Shown: positions 9,753 through 17,833 of the stretch, piece after piece | Position numbering within the stretch: the stretch's first letter is position 1 | Layout: the number at the start of each line of letters is the position of its first letter | Source of the DNA: Roseivirga sp. | GTDB lineage: Bacteria; Bacteroidota; Bacteroidia; Cytophagales; Cyclobacteriaceae | DNA: 64,000 bases | Direction: 5' to 3' | Assembly (NCBI GenBank): GCA_021404565.1 | Contig: JAAWWF010000003.1 | Coordinates: forward strand, 372,001-436,000 | Notes under the pieces: generated by a model | What the model saw: only the letters and a program-made list of their open reading frames with translations | What the model was told of the DNA's origin: nothing | The model's database searches: none | Translations under genes and position numbers: made by a program

Positions 9753-9760
9753 CAAAAATA
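9753..9760 (-). promoter_or_regulatory. Probable valS promoter -7 box
   Basis: On the reverse strand the sequence reads TATTTTTG, a full match to the Bacteroidota -7 element TAnnTTTG. A start about 6 bp downstream would give a leader of roughly 200 nt to the valS ATG at 9547. No clear -33 TTTG was seen, so this is a tentative call. Confidence 0.4.
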
Positions 9761-9768
9761 GGGTTAAT

Positions 9769-9784
9769 AGTCCATAGTCCATAG
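9769..9784. repeat. Short heptamer repeat AGTCCAT, about 2.3 copies
   Basis: Two exact AGTCCAT units plus AG lie in the gap between valS and the upstream surface-protein gene. It is one of several 7-bp-period tracts in the window (also 13638, 20881, 41740). Confidence 0.6.
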
Positions 9785-9816
9785 CTGTAGGACGATAGAA
9801 TTATACGGGAAAGGGC

Positions 9817-12156
9817 TTATCTGAGTACCCTTATATCTCCCCGAATGCTTTCATTGAAGAGCTTGCCGTTAACGTTGAAGGAATATGATACGGCATAGGC
9901 ATAATTACCATCAGGTACATTCTGGCCATCGACCGTACCCGGCCAGCCAGCTGCTACATCGCTGGTGGCAAATACCACTGTACCCCATTGGTTGAATACC
10001 ATGAGCTGAAAGGTATCCAGCGTGCAGCTGGATTTTACGCCAAACACATCATTTTCTCCATCGCCATTCGGACTGAAGGCATTGGGTACAAACACACGAG
10101 GGAATTGCTCTATCACCTCTACCTGCTGACTCGTTTCGCAGCCATTGGCATCTCTGATAATGACCGTATAGTTTCCTCTGGAAAGACCTGTAGCGGTAGC
10201 TCCGTTTTGTACGGGTGTCAGGTCCCAGATAAATTCATAGTCGGGAGTTCCTCCCATAGCGCCTACGGTTACTTCTCCATCCGAGGATTGCGGGCAAATA
10301 GGCTCGTTGATGAGCTGTGATAAATCCGGTTCGAGCAGGGTTGGTTCTGTAAGTACAAAAGTCTCGTTTTTGGTACAGCCATTGGCATCAGTTACCAACA
10401 GTCCGTAACTACCGGCTGCTCTGCCACTAATGCCGGCACTGGTCATCGGTAGCACATTGCCTTCCATGGTCCACTGGTAGGTATAGGGAGTAGTTCCTCC
10501 AATTACGGTGGCATCGGCAAAGCCGGTATTGTTTTGAAAACAGGTAAGGTTGCCGGCATCAAGAGCTGAGATAAAGAGCTCATCAGGTTGGTTGATAGTA
10601 ACAGTGTTGGTGATAGTACAAAGGTTGTCATCGGTTACCGTATAGGTATAATCACCAATGGGCAGGTTGTCTCTGCTGGCGCCTGTAGCACCATCATCCC
10701 AGGTGACCACAAGGGTACCAGTGCCTCCGGTGGGGTTTACGGTTATGGCACCGGTAGATTCTCCAAAGCAGCCTACATCAGTAAGTGTGGGCGCTGAAAA
10801 GATTTGTGGGAAGAAGGTGACATTAAGTACCGGAGAAAAGCCTTCACAATCTGTAATCAGGGGATTGGATTCCCTGAAACTGATCTGACCGGGAGCGTCT
10901 CCGTCCCACCTTACCGTTACCTCGTTAACCCCATTGGGGGTAGTGAGGGTACCATTGACAACCGTCCAGTCGTAGACAGACCCGGTAGAGAAGGGTACAG
11001 AATACGTAGATTCAGTCACCGGGGCCAGGCACAATTGTGTAAGACCCATTGGAGTGGCAGGCTCCAGTCTTTTGTTAATCACCACATCATATCGTATTGT
11101 ATCGCCTACACAGCCTGCAGCCGTGGTAGGCAGTACTTTTAAAAAAGCGTCCGGGTTGGTGCTGAGCCAGTCGACCGTTACCTGATCGGTATTGGCACCA
11201 CTGGTAATATTACCTCCACTTATAAACCATTGGTAGGTATAGCCCGCTCCGCCAGAAACGTTGTACAGAATGTTATTCACATCAGGACATACAGAAGCTG
11301 GTCCTGTTACCTCAACATTTTCAGGTACCGGTATCAGCTCAAAAGTAAAATCCGTTACGGAAGCACAGCCGTTGTCGTTGAAGGTTCCTCTCACAAATAT
11401 CTTATCCCCATTGGCTGCAGTATAGTCCTTGGCCAGGGCATTGTTGCCCAGGACGGCATCGTCTTCAGTTTCATGATAGGAAACATTGATGCGAGGGTTA
11501 TTGCCGGTAATAAAATCGTTGAGTGTGGTCAGGTCGAATAATTCTGCATCATTATTCTCTAAATCACATATAGGCGGAACCACCGGGGCATTGATATCGG
11601 GCTCTCCGGCTATATCAGCACTGCCGTTCCAGTTAATGGCAAAGCCCTGATTGTTGTTTGAGAAATTATCGATTAAAAGTACATAGGTCTCTCCGGCTTG
11701 TACATTGAGCTCACTTACAAAGCCATCTCCCCCTGAATCTTCAGAGGGATCAGTAGCGGTTGGGCTCAGTCCCGTGATGCCTGAAGCACTTGGTGAGGCA
11801 TAGCTGCAACGAATGGAAGGGCCGAGGCTGTTGCAGCTTACATTGGGACCGAAAATGGCAAAGTCATAGTCGTCTCCGGCATTATTAGGGGTAATGGTAA
11901 AGCCAAAGGTGCCGTCCTCTTCTATGGGAATGGTCAGCCATAGACTTTGATTTTCTTCTACCCCGCAGGCTGGCTGTGGATTGCCGGGTGTGCTGAAGTC
12001 ATCGGCCCCGTCTCCGGCCGAATTGAAGCTGAGGTTGGTATTACCACAAACCACCAGTCTGTCGCCACAATCTACCGGGTTCTGTGCGAAACAGTGGCTT
12101 GAAATAGCCAGTGTCAGGGAAAAAAAGATAAATAATCTCTTCAAGTTTTTATGCAT
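9817..12156 (-). CDS. Secreted surface protein with SprB-type repeats and T9SS type B sorting domain
   Basis: This 779-residue protein has a signal peptide (cleavage after HCFA, about residue 24). An N-terminal domain typical of Bacteroidota cargo proteins (VDCGDRLVVCGNTNLSFNS) is followed by PKD-like segments and several SprB-like repeats with the pattern G-D-Y-T-Y-T-V-T-D-D-N-x-C and SYGLLVTDANGCTKN. The C-terminal ~90 residues (VFVPNAFSPNGDGENDVF to IRGDIRVLR) match the gliding-motility-associated, type B sorting domain used by the type IX secretion system. It is therefore likely exported to the cell surface or released. Exact role unknown. The gene stands alone, upstream of valS in the same direction, with about 270 bp between them. 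Confidence 0.88.
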   Translation of the reverse strand: MHKNLKRLFIFFSLTLAISSHCFAQNPVDCGDRLVVCGNTNLSFNSAGDGADDFSTPGNPQPACGVEENQSLWLTIPIEEDGTFGFTITPNNAGDDYDFAIFGPNVSCNSLGPSIRCSYASPSASGITGLSPTATDPSEDSGGDGFVSELNVQAGETYVLLIDNFSNNNQGFAINWNGSADIAGEPDINAPVVPPICDLENNDAELFDLTTLNDFITGNNPRINVSYHETEDDAVLGNNALAKDYTAANGDKIFVRGTFNDNGCASVTDFTFELIPVPENVEVTGPASVCPDVNNILYNVSGGAGYTYQWFISGGNITSGANTDQVTVDWLSTNPDAFLKVLPTTAAGCVGDTIRYDVVINKRLEPATPMGLTQLCLAPVTESTYSVPFSTGSVYDWTVVNGTLTTPNGVNEVTVRWDGDAPGQISFRESNPLITDCEGFSPVLNVTFFPQIFSAPTLTDVGCFGESTGAITVNPTGGTGTLVVTWDDGATGASRDNLPIGDYTYTVTDDNLCTITNTVTINQPDELFISALDAGNLTCFQNNTGFADATVIGGTTPYTYQWTMEGNVLPMTSAGISGRAAGSYGLLVTDANGCTKNETFVLTEPTLLEPDLSQLINEPICPQSSDGEVTVGAMGGTPDYEFIWDLTPVQNGATATGLSRGNYTVIIRDANGCETSQQVEVIEQFPRVFVPNAFSPNGDGENDVFGVKSSCTLDTFQLMVFNQWGTVVFATSDVAAGWPGTVDGQNVPDGNYAYAVSYSFNVNGKLFNESIRGDIRVLR

Positions 12157-12327
12157 GTTGATTCTTGCGAATCGCTATTCAAACGCCAAAAGTGGTGAAA
12201 AATGATAAGGTTCCTGAAGGGTTTTCGCGGATAAGTACAAAATCCGTGATTTTGTGGCACTGGGGAATACAATTCGGCATGATTCTCTAAAATAATTTGA
12301 GATTTCAGAAAATGTAACGGGGTTGTT

Positions 12328-12348
12328 TACATTTGATACATAAATTTG
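12328..12348 (+). promoter_or_regulatory. Probable fahA promoter (two overlapping-range -7 boxes)
   Basis: Two perfect TAnnTTTG matches occur close together: TACATTTG at 12328-12335 and TAAATTTG at 12341-12348. The first would start transcription near 12341, giving a 13-nt leader to the ATG at 12354. The second would give a leaderless message. Confidence 0.45.
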
Positions 12349-12353
12349 ATGCT

Positions 12354-13628
12354 ATGACAACAAAAGCAAATAACCCGGCCTTGCGTTCATGGGTAGAGAT
12401 ACCTCAGAACTCAGATTTTCCGATTCAAAACCTGCCCTTCGGTATATTCAAAACAGAATATATGGATGCCGGAGCGGGGGTGGCCATTGGTGAGCACGTG
12501 CTTGACCTTACATACCTGTATGAGAATGGTTTTCTGGATGGACTAGGGTTACCTGCCGGAGTTTTTAACCAGAAGTATCTGAATGACTTCATGGAGCTTG
12601 GTAAGAAATCTACCAGGGCGGTGCGAGAGCGTCTCTCTGAGTTGCTAAGTGTGGATAATGACGAGCTGAGTGGTAATAAAGCAGCCAGAGAGCTGGCACT
12701 GATACCCATGGCTGAGGTAGAAATGCTGATGCCTGTGCGCGTACCAAATTATACTGATTTCTATTCTTCTGAGCAGCATGCCTATAATGTGGGGTGCATG
12801 TTCCGGGATCCTGAAAATGCCCTGATGCCCAACTGGAAACATATTCCGGTAGGCTATCACGGTCGTGCCTCGTCTATTGTGGTGTCTGGTACAGATTTTC
12901 ATCGTCCGAAAGGGCAAACCAAAGCTGATGATGCTACGATGCCTTCCTTTGGTCCTTGCAGACTACTGGACTTTGAGCTGGAAATGGCATTTATCACCTG
13001 TAAGGAAAACGGCCTGGGTGAGTCTGTATCCATTGATAAGGCAGGCGACTATATCTTTGGTTTTGTATTGTTAAACGACTGGTCTGCCAGAGATATACAG
13101 AAATGGGAATATGTGCCATTAGGACCGTTTTTAGCCAAGAGCTTTGCATCGCATGTTTCACCCTGGATCGTCACCATGGATGCCCTGGAGCCTTTCAGGG
13201 TGGCAGGTCCGAATCAGGACCCTGAGGTGCTGGACTACCTAAAGACCGATGGAGATTTTCACTATGACTTAGACCTTCAGGTGGGAATCCAACCTGCCGA
13301 CAGTGAAGAAACAGTGGTTTGTAATTCTAATTTCAAACATATGTACTGGAATGTACAGCAGCAGGTAGCCCATCATACGGTGAATGGCTGTAACCTTCAG
13401 GTGGGAGATATGTATGGCTCAGGTACTATTTCAGGACCGACACCCGAGGCCTATGGATCCATGTTGGAACTGGCCTGGAGAGGTACCAAACCTTTGACCC
13501 TGAATGATGGTTCTGAAAGAAAGTTTATCATGGATGGTGACACTGTGATCATGCGGGGTCATGCAGAAAAAGACGGGGTGAGGATAGGCTTTGGAGAAGT
13601 GAAAGCGACTGTGCTTCCGGCTAAGTAA
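12354..13628 (+). CDS. fahA: Fumarylacetoacetase
   Basis: This enzyme hydrolyses 4-fumarylacetoacetate to fumarate and acetoacetate, the last step of tyrosine and homogentisate breakdown, in the cytosol. The 424-residue product shows the family's N-terminal domain (SWVEIPQNSDFPIQNLPFGI) and a FAH catalytic core. Expected metal and catalytic segments are present: DFYSSEQHAYNVG, YHGRASSIVVSGTD, the LDFELEMAF acidic pair and NDWSARDIQKWEYVPLGPF. The frame is open from 12333, but the ATG at 12354 matches the usual family start and the promoter position. No other tyrosine-degradation gene is adjacent. The flavin reductase gene follows after a heptamer array. Confidence 0.95.
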   Translation: MTTKANNPALRSWVEIPQNSDFPIQNLPFGIFKTEYMDAGAGVAIGEHVLDLTYLYENGFLDGLGLPAGVFNQKYLNDFMELGKKSTRAVRERLSELLSVDNDELSGNKAARELALIPMAEVEMLMPVRVPNYTDFYSSEQHAYNVGCMFRDPENALMPNWKHIPVGYHGRASSIVVSGTDFHRPKGQTKADDATMPSFGPCRLLDFELEMAFITCKENGLGESVSIDKAGDYIFGFVLLNDWSARDIQKWEYVPLGPFLAKSFASHVSPWIVTMDALEPFRVAGPNQDPEVLDYLKTDGDFHYDLDLQVGIQPADSEETVVCNSNFKHMYWNVQQQVAHHTVNGCNLQVGDMYGSGTISGPTPEAYGSMLELAWRGTKPLTLNDGSERKFIMDGDTVIMRGHAEKDGVRIGFGEVKATVLPAK

Positions 13629-13637
13629 GTAACTTCG

Positions 13638-13672
13638 TTAATGGTTAATGGTTAATGGTTAATGGTTAATGG
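13638..13672. repeat. Heptamer array TTAATGG, five copies
   Basis: Five exact, head-to-tail TTAATGG units fill 35 bp of the 75-bp gap between fahA and the flavin reductase gene. Seven-base units are prone to slippage, so copy number may vary between strains and would change the spacing of the two genes without affecting either frame. Confidence 0.9.
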
Positions 13673-13703
13673 TTAGCCTTTGGATTCCTAAATGCTATAA
13701 TCT

Positions 13704-14594
13704 ATGAAAGTTGATCCGAAAGATATATCGACCCCTGAGCTGCATGGTTTATTGTTGGGTACCATAGGTCCCAGGCCCATAGCCTTTGCCAGCACAGTAG
13801 ATGGTGAGGGGAATGTGAACCTGAGTCCATTTAGCTTTTTCAATGTATTCAGTGCCAATCCACCTATGCTTATATTTTCTCCGGCCAGAAGAGTGAGAGA
13901 TAATACACAAAAGCATACACTGGAAAATGCCATGGAAACCAGGGAAGTGGTGATCAGTGTGGTGACTCATGAGATTGTTGAGCAGATGTCGCTGTCCAGC
14001 ACAGAGTATGGCAAGGGCGTCAACGAGTTTGTGAAATCGGGACTCACTGAAGTGCCTTCAGAGCGCGTAAAACCACCGAGAGTAGGGGAGTCTCCCGCTT
14101 CATATGAATGTGTGGTTCGGGATATTATTCATCTGGGATATGAGGGTGGTGCCGGAAATCTTATTCTTTGCGAGGTGGTACTGGCTCATATTGATGAGGC
14201 TATTCTGGATGCCAATGGAAAACCTGATCCTTTTAAAACGGACCTTGTAGGACGTATGGGAGGTGATTGGTATAGCAGGGCTAACGGAGCTGCGCTTTTC
14301 ACCTTGCCTAAACCAATCCGCAACAAGGGCATAGGAGTAGATAAAATCCCAACATCAATTAGGGAAAGCACCATACTTACGGGTAATAACCTTGGAAGGC
14401 TCGGGAATATTGCCACACTTCCCACCACCGAAGCAGTAGAAGAATTTGCAAAAACACCTGAAATAGAAGACTTATTGCTGCGTTTTAGAAATGATTTTGA
14501 ATCTTTGGAATACCATTTGCACCAAAAAGCACAGGAATTTTTAAACGAAAATCAAGTATACCAGGCCTGGCTTACCTTATTGCAGGCTGTTTAA
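13704..14594 (+). CDS. Flavin reductase family (flavoredoxin-like) protein
   Basis: This 296-residue protein has the FMN-binding split-barrel of the flavin reductase/flavoredoxin family in its first ~200 residues: LLLGTIGPRPIAFASTVD, NLSPFSFFNVFSANPPML (FMN-binding S-P-F-S-x-F), and DTQKHTLENAMETREVVIS-type segments. The remaining ~90 residues are a helical C-terminal extension (PEIEDLLLRFRNDFESLEYHLHQK). Bacteroidota homologues have this longer form. It probably uses NAD(P)H and FMN, but the substrate is unknown. It lies 75 bp downstream of fahA and may be transcribed with it. Confidence 0.85.
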   Translation: MKVDPKDISTPELHGLLLGTIGPRPIAFASTVDGEGNVNLSPFSFFNVFSANPPMLIFSPARRVRDNTQKHTLENAMETREVVISVVTHEIVEQMSLSSTEYGKGVNEFVKSGLTEVPSERVKPPRVGESPASYECVVRDIIHLGYEGGAGNLILCEVVLAHIDEAILDANGKPDPFKTDLVGRMGGDWYSRANGAALFTLPKPIRNKGIGVDKIPTSIRESTILTGNNLGRLGNIATLPTTEAVEEFAKTPEIEDLLLRFRNDFESLEYHLHQKAQEFLNENQVYQAWLTLLQAV

Positions 14595-14624
14595 TTCAAT
14601 ACCTTTATCACTTAATCGAAGAAA

Positions 14625-15221
14625 ATGAAAAAATTAATTTTAACACTTGCCCTGGCGTTTATCGGTTTTAGCGCCTCTGCACAGTTTACTTTAGGCCCGA
14701 GGGTCACTCTGACCTCTTCATCTTTAGACTTAAAAGATGCAGTAGCAAATGTAGCCGAAGGTGACTCTGAATTTGGATACCAGTTTGGAGTATTTATGAG
14801 GTTTAAAGTACCGGTGATCGGACTTTATGTTCAACCTGAGGTTTTGCTCAGCAAACAAGAATCTATGTTGAACATCAACAGTACTGATGTTGATTTTAGT
14901 TTTAACAAAATTGATGTACCTATCATGGTAGGCGGTAAAATTGGTCCGCTTCGTATCAATGCAGGTCCTTCTTTGAGTTTTTTAACCAGTGCTGAAAGTA
15001 CAGCAGGAGCGGTTGTTACAGATATCAAAGACAATTACAACAGCACTACGGTTGGCTACCAGGCGGGTATTGGTCTGGATATTCTCAAGTTTGTTATTGA
15101 CGTGAAATATGAGGGAAGCCTGAGTACTTTCGGAGAAAACCTGACAGTTGGCGGTACCAGTGTTAGTACAGACCAGAGAACTTCTCAGGTAGTATTTGCG
15201 GTTGGTTTTAAGTTGTTTTAA
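14625..15221 (+). CDS. Outer membrane beta-barrel protein (porin-like family)
   Basis: This 198-residue protein has a signal peptide ending ASA (about residue 19) followed by FTLGPRVTL and alternating amphipathic strands that fit an eight-stranded outer-membrane barrel (outer membrane beta-barrel, PorT-like). The protein ends on an aromatic residue (VGFKLF), as barrels do for BAM insertion. It is about 45% similar by eye to the next gene: both begin with a GPRVTL segment and contain TGYQxG and VGYQxGxGxD motifs. The pair looks like a tandem duplication. Function unknown. Confidence 0.85.
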   Translation: MKKLILTLALAFIGFSASAQFTLGPRVTLTSSSLDLKDAVANVAEGDSEFGYQFGVFMRFKVPVIGLYVQPEVLLSKQESMLNINSTDVDFSFNKIDVPIMVGGKIGPLRINAGPSLSFLTSAESTAGAVVTDIKDNYNSTTVGYQAGIGLDILKFVIDVKYEGSLSTFGENLTVGGTSVSTDQRTSQVVFAVGFKLF

Positions 15222-15286
15222 TCCACGCTTATAGCTGTATTGGCAGAAAAGAATATTGTAAATTTACCTGACGATGATCAGGAGTT

Positions 15287-15316
15287 CCCCAAGGTACTGC
15301 CTTGGGGATTTTTTTT
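15287..15316 (+). terminator. Rho-independent terminator between the two barrel genes
   Basis: A perfect stem CCCCAAGG / CCTTGGGG (15287-15294 and 15300-15307) with a 5-nt loop is followed by A and eight T residues. It ends the first barrel transcript and overlaps the artificially extended frame of the second gene, which supports a later start for that gene. Confidence 0.9.
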
Positions 15317-15335
15317 AGTTAAGTCTCAGTCAAAA

Positions 15336-15923
15336 ATGAAAAAGCTTTTAACCCTACTTATTCTGTTTGTTTCAATAACCGGTGCTTACGCCCAGATCAA
15401 TTTTGGTCCCAGGGTAACCTTGTTACAGAGCCGGTTGAGCCTGAAAAATGAAGCAGCCGTGGTTTCAGAAGCCGACCCTGCTACGGGCTATCAACTGGGG
15501 GCTTTTATGCGTGCCAAGTTGTTCGGGTTGATATTGCAACCTGAACTGCTCTATACGCAGTCAAAGTCGGGGTTTAATATTGAAGGAGTAGGCAGCTACA
15601 AACTGGAGCTTGACAAGATTGACTTACCGATTATGATCGGTTATGAGCTAGGACCGGTGCGTCTTCAGGGAGGGCCTGTTTTCAGCCTGGTAACTGAAAG
15701 CAAAAGAGAACAACCTAATGGCACCGTACTCTTTGTTCGCAATGAGTACAGTTCTACCTCAGTGGGCTATCAGGGCGGAGTGGGAATTGATTTATGGAAG
15801 TTTGCCATCGATATCAAGTACGAGCGAGACCTGACCAACCTGGGAGATAATCTCGACCGTGGCTTGCAGGCTAAACAGAGACAAAACCACTTTGTTTTTG
15901 CTTTAGGTTACAAAATCCTTTAG
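15336..15923 (+). CDS. Outer membrane beta-barrel protein, paralogue of preceding gene
   Basis: The frame is open from 15240, but that upstream part runs through the terminator at 15287-15316. The ATG at 15336 begins a normal signal peptide (MKKLLTLLILFVSITGAYAQ). The mature protein of about 175 residues repeats the barrel pattern of its neighbour (INFGPRVTLLQSRLSL, VGYQGGVGIDLWKFAIDIKYE) and ends in ALGYKIL. Likely an eight-stranded outer-membrane barrel. It has no promoter match that I could see. A weak hairpin follows it at 15943-15968. Confidence 0.85.
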   Translation: MKKLLTLLILFVSITGAYAQINFGPRVTLLQSRLSLKNEAAVVSEADPATGYQLGAFMRAKLFGLILQPELLYTQSKSGFNIEGVGSYKLELDKIDLPIMIGYELGPVRLQGGPVFSLVTESKREQPNGTVLFVRNEYSSTSVGYQGGVGIDLWKFAIDIKYERDLTNLGDNLDRGLQAKQRQNHFVFALGYKIL

Positions 15924-15942
15924 GAGTATATCTACCACTACA

Positions 15943-15968
15943 CATCCCTTTGGTTTCTTAAAGGGATG
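15943..15968 (+). terminator. Weak hairpin after second barrel gene
   Basis: CATCCCTTT (15943-15951) pairs with AAAGGGATG (15960-15968) across an 8-nt loop. It lies 20 bp past the stop codon at 15923, but only a short T-rich tract (CTTTCG) follows, so termination would be inefficient or it acts as an end-protecting hairpin. Confidence 0.45.
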
Positions 15969-16128
15969 CTTTCGTACAGATCAAAAGAACATACATACCC
16001 ACCTGGGCCATCGACCAAATTATAAGCAGAAGGTCTCTAAACACTTAGTCGTTGACTTACGATCGACCTGATGTGCCGTGCCGATCTTGGCTTATTCGCT
16101 GCCTCAACGATTCACACATCACTATTAA

Positions 16129-17241
16129 CTAATCAACCAATTTGGTTTCTTTTCGCTTCTTGTTGGCTTTTTTGGTGGCTTCCACATTCTTTTCGATGCG
16201 GTGACCCGGGCGCGACCAGCGGGTTTTTTCGCCTTCTGCCTCTGTCATTTCTTCTGGTGCCAGTGGAGTAGGCTGTGCTCCTTTGGCGTAAGGCTTCATC
16301 GGGTTAATTCCCAGAATCTTGAAGAGGTCCATGTCCTCGTTTACATCCGGGTTGGGTGTAGTGAGTAGCTTGTCTCCTGCAAAGATTGATCCCGCACCTG
16401 CCAGAAAGCAGAAAGCCTGACCTTCCTGACTCATTTCTGTACGGCCGGCACTCAGTCTTACCGTGGTATTAGGCAATACAATGCGCGTAGTGGCTACCAT
16501 ACGAATCATATCCCAGATAGGAGTGGTTTCCTGCTCTTCCAGCGGGGTACCTTCTACGGCTACCAGTGAATTGATGGGTACCGATTCTGGCTGAGGGCTC
16601 AGACTGGCTAGTGCCAGCAGCATACCGGCTCTGTCTTCAATAGACTCACCCATGCCTATGATACCACCACTGCAGACGGTCACATTGGTTTTTCTTACAT
16701 TTTCCAAGGTTTTAAGCCTGTCGCCATAGCCACGCGAAGAGATGATCTCTCCATAATATTCTTCTGATGAATCCAGGTTGTGGTTGTAAGCATACAACCC
16801 GGCTTCAGCCAGACGTTGGGCCTGGTTTTCATTGAGCATGCCCAGGGTGCAGCATACCTCCATGTCCAGCTTATTAATGGTGCGGACCATATCCAGTACC
16901 TGTTCAAACTCAGGACCATCTTCTACATTTCTCCAGGCAGCACCCATACACACCCTTGATGAGCCGGTAGACTTAGCACGAAGCGCTTGTGCCTTAACCT
17001 GATCTACAGTCATCAGATCGTTGGTTTCAATATCCGTATGGTAACGAGCCGCTTGTGGGCAGTAAGCACAGTCTTCAGGACAACCCCCGGTTTTAATGCT
17101 CAGCAGTGTGCTGATCTGCACTTCTCTGGGGTTGTGATATTGCCTGTGTACGGAAGCTGCTTCATATACCAGCTCCAGTAAAGGTTTGTTATAAATATCT
17201 ATGATTTCTTCCTTCGTCCAATCGTTCCTGATCTCGCTCAT
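16129..17241 (-). CDS. bioB: Biotin synthase
   Basis: Radical-SAM enzyme that inserts sulfur into dethiobiotin to make biotin. The 370-residue product holds the CxxxCxxC cluster ligands at C54, C58 and C61 (GGCPEDCAYCPQ), the SAM-binding region, and later conserved Cys and Arg segments including CCTLGMLNENQAQRL, YNHNLDSSEEYY and RLSAGRTEM. A basic, lysine-rich C-terminal tail (TKKANKKRKETKLVD) extends past the usual end. The frame is open to 17325, but the ATG at 17241 begins the usual MSEIRNDWT start; the upstream stretch would run into folK. The other biotin genes are not nearby. Confidence 0.97.
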   Translation of the reverse strand: MSEIRNDWTKEEIIDIYNKPLLELVYEAASVHRQYHNPREVQISTLLSIKTGGCPEDCAYCPQAARYHTDIETNDLMTVDQVKAQALRAKSTGSSRVCMGAAWRNVEDGPEFEQVLDMVRTINKLDMEVCCTLGMLNENQAQRLAEAGLYAYNHNLDSSEEYYGEIISSRGYGDRLKTLENVRKTNVTVCSGGIIGMGESIEDRAGMLLALASLSPQPESVPINSLVAVEGTPLEEQETTPIWDMIRMVATTRIVLPNTTVRLSAGRTEMSQEGQAFCFLAGAGSIFAGDKLLTTPNPDVNEDMDLFKILGINPMKPYAKGAQPTPLAPEEMTEAEGEKTRWSRPGHRIEKNVEATKKANKKRKETKLVD

Positions 17242-17310
17242 ACTGTTCTGCTCTAGAGGCGGCAAATTAAGGAGGAGGGGTATTACATCCAATGGAAAAG
17301 CCAGAAATAC

Positions 17311-17318
17311 TACCTTTG
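17311..17318 (+). promoter_or_regulatory. Probable folK -7 promoter box
   Basis: TACCTTTG is an exact TAnnTTTG match, followed by CCCCCA and the ATG at 17325. It places the transcription start at or next to that ATG and argues against the earlier in-frame ATG at 17292. Confidence 0.5.
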
Positions 17319-17324
17319 CCCCCA

Positions 17325-17810
17325 ATGAAAGGCATCTACTTACTATTGGGTACCAACCTGGGCGATCGTGCGAAGAACCTCGCCACTGCGAGAAACCTCC
17401 TGGAGGAACAGAAAATAGCCATTAAAGCCCTTTCGGCTGTTTATGAAACGGATGCCTGGGGTATTGAGGAGCAGCCTGGTTTTCTCAATCAGGTACTGAA
17501 AGTAGCTACTGATTTATCGGCTAAAGAACTGCTAAAGACCATTCTCGGGGTTGAGCTGGAAATGGGCCGCGTACGCATTCAGAAATGGGGGGAGCGGCTG
17601 ATCGATATTGATATCCTGTATTATCAGGATCAGGTGATAGATACTGATGAACTTAAGGTACCTCATCCTGAAATACAGAATAGGAGATTTACGCTAGTGC
17701 CGCTGGTAGAATTGGCAGCTGAGGAGGTGGATCCGGTGTCGGGAAATACGCAGCAGGAGCTGCTGGCGGTTTGTCCTGATAGGCTGGAGGTAAGGATGCC
17801 ATCCCTTTGA
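17325..17810 (+). CDS. folK: 2-amino-4-hydroxy-6-hydroxymethyldihydropteridine diphosphokinase
   Basis: Transfers pyrophosphate from ATP to the pterin in folate synthesis. The 161-residue product has the N-terminal YLLLGTNLGDR loop, the SAVYETDAWG segment, and the metal/substrate motif RLIDIDILYY, where the two Asp residues bind magnesium. Length is normal for a stand-alone HPPK. The ORF can start at 17292, but the in-frame ATG at 17325 fits the family start (MKGIYLLLG) and lies just after the promoter box. The message could be leaderless. It is divergent from bioB. Confidence 0.95.
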   Translation: MKGIYLLLGTNLGDRAKNLATARNLLEEQKIAIKALSAVYETDAWGIEEQPGFLNQVLKVATDLSAKELLKTILGVELEMGRVRIQKWGERLIDIDILYYQDQVIDTDELKVPHPEIQNRRFTLVPLVELAAEEVDPVSGNTQQELLAVCPDRLEVRMPSL

Positions 17811-17825
17811 GGGATGACATCCTTA
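17791..17825. terminator. Nested hairpin between convergent folK and permease genes
   Basis: TAAGGATG (17791-17798) pairs with CATCCTTA (17818-17825), and CATCCCT (17800-17806) pairs with AGGGATG (17810-17816), giving one long hairpin around the folK stop codon. A T-rich tract (CTCTTTTT) follows on the plus strand. It can serve as the end of folK and, from the other side, of the permease transcript. Confidence 0.65.
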
Positions 17826-17833
17826 CCCTCTTT

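Noticed and set aside
15240-15335. Extended N-terminus of the second barrel gene
   Set aside because: It reads through a strong terminator, and a normal signal peptide starts at 15336.
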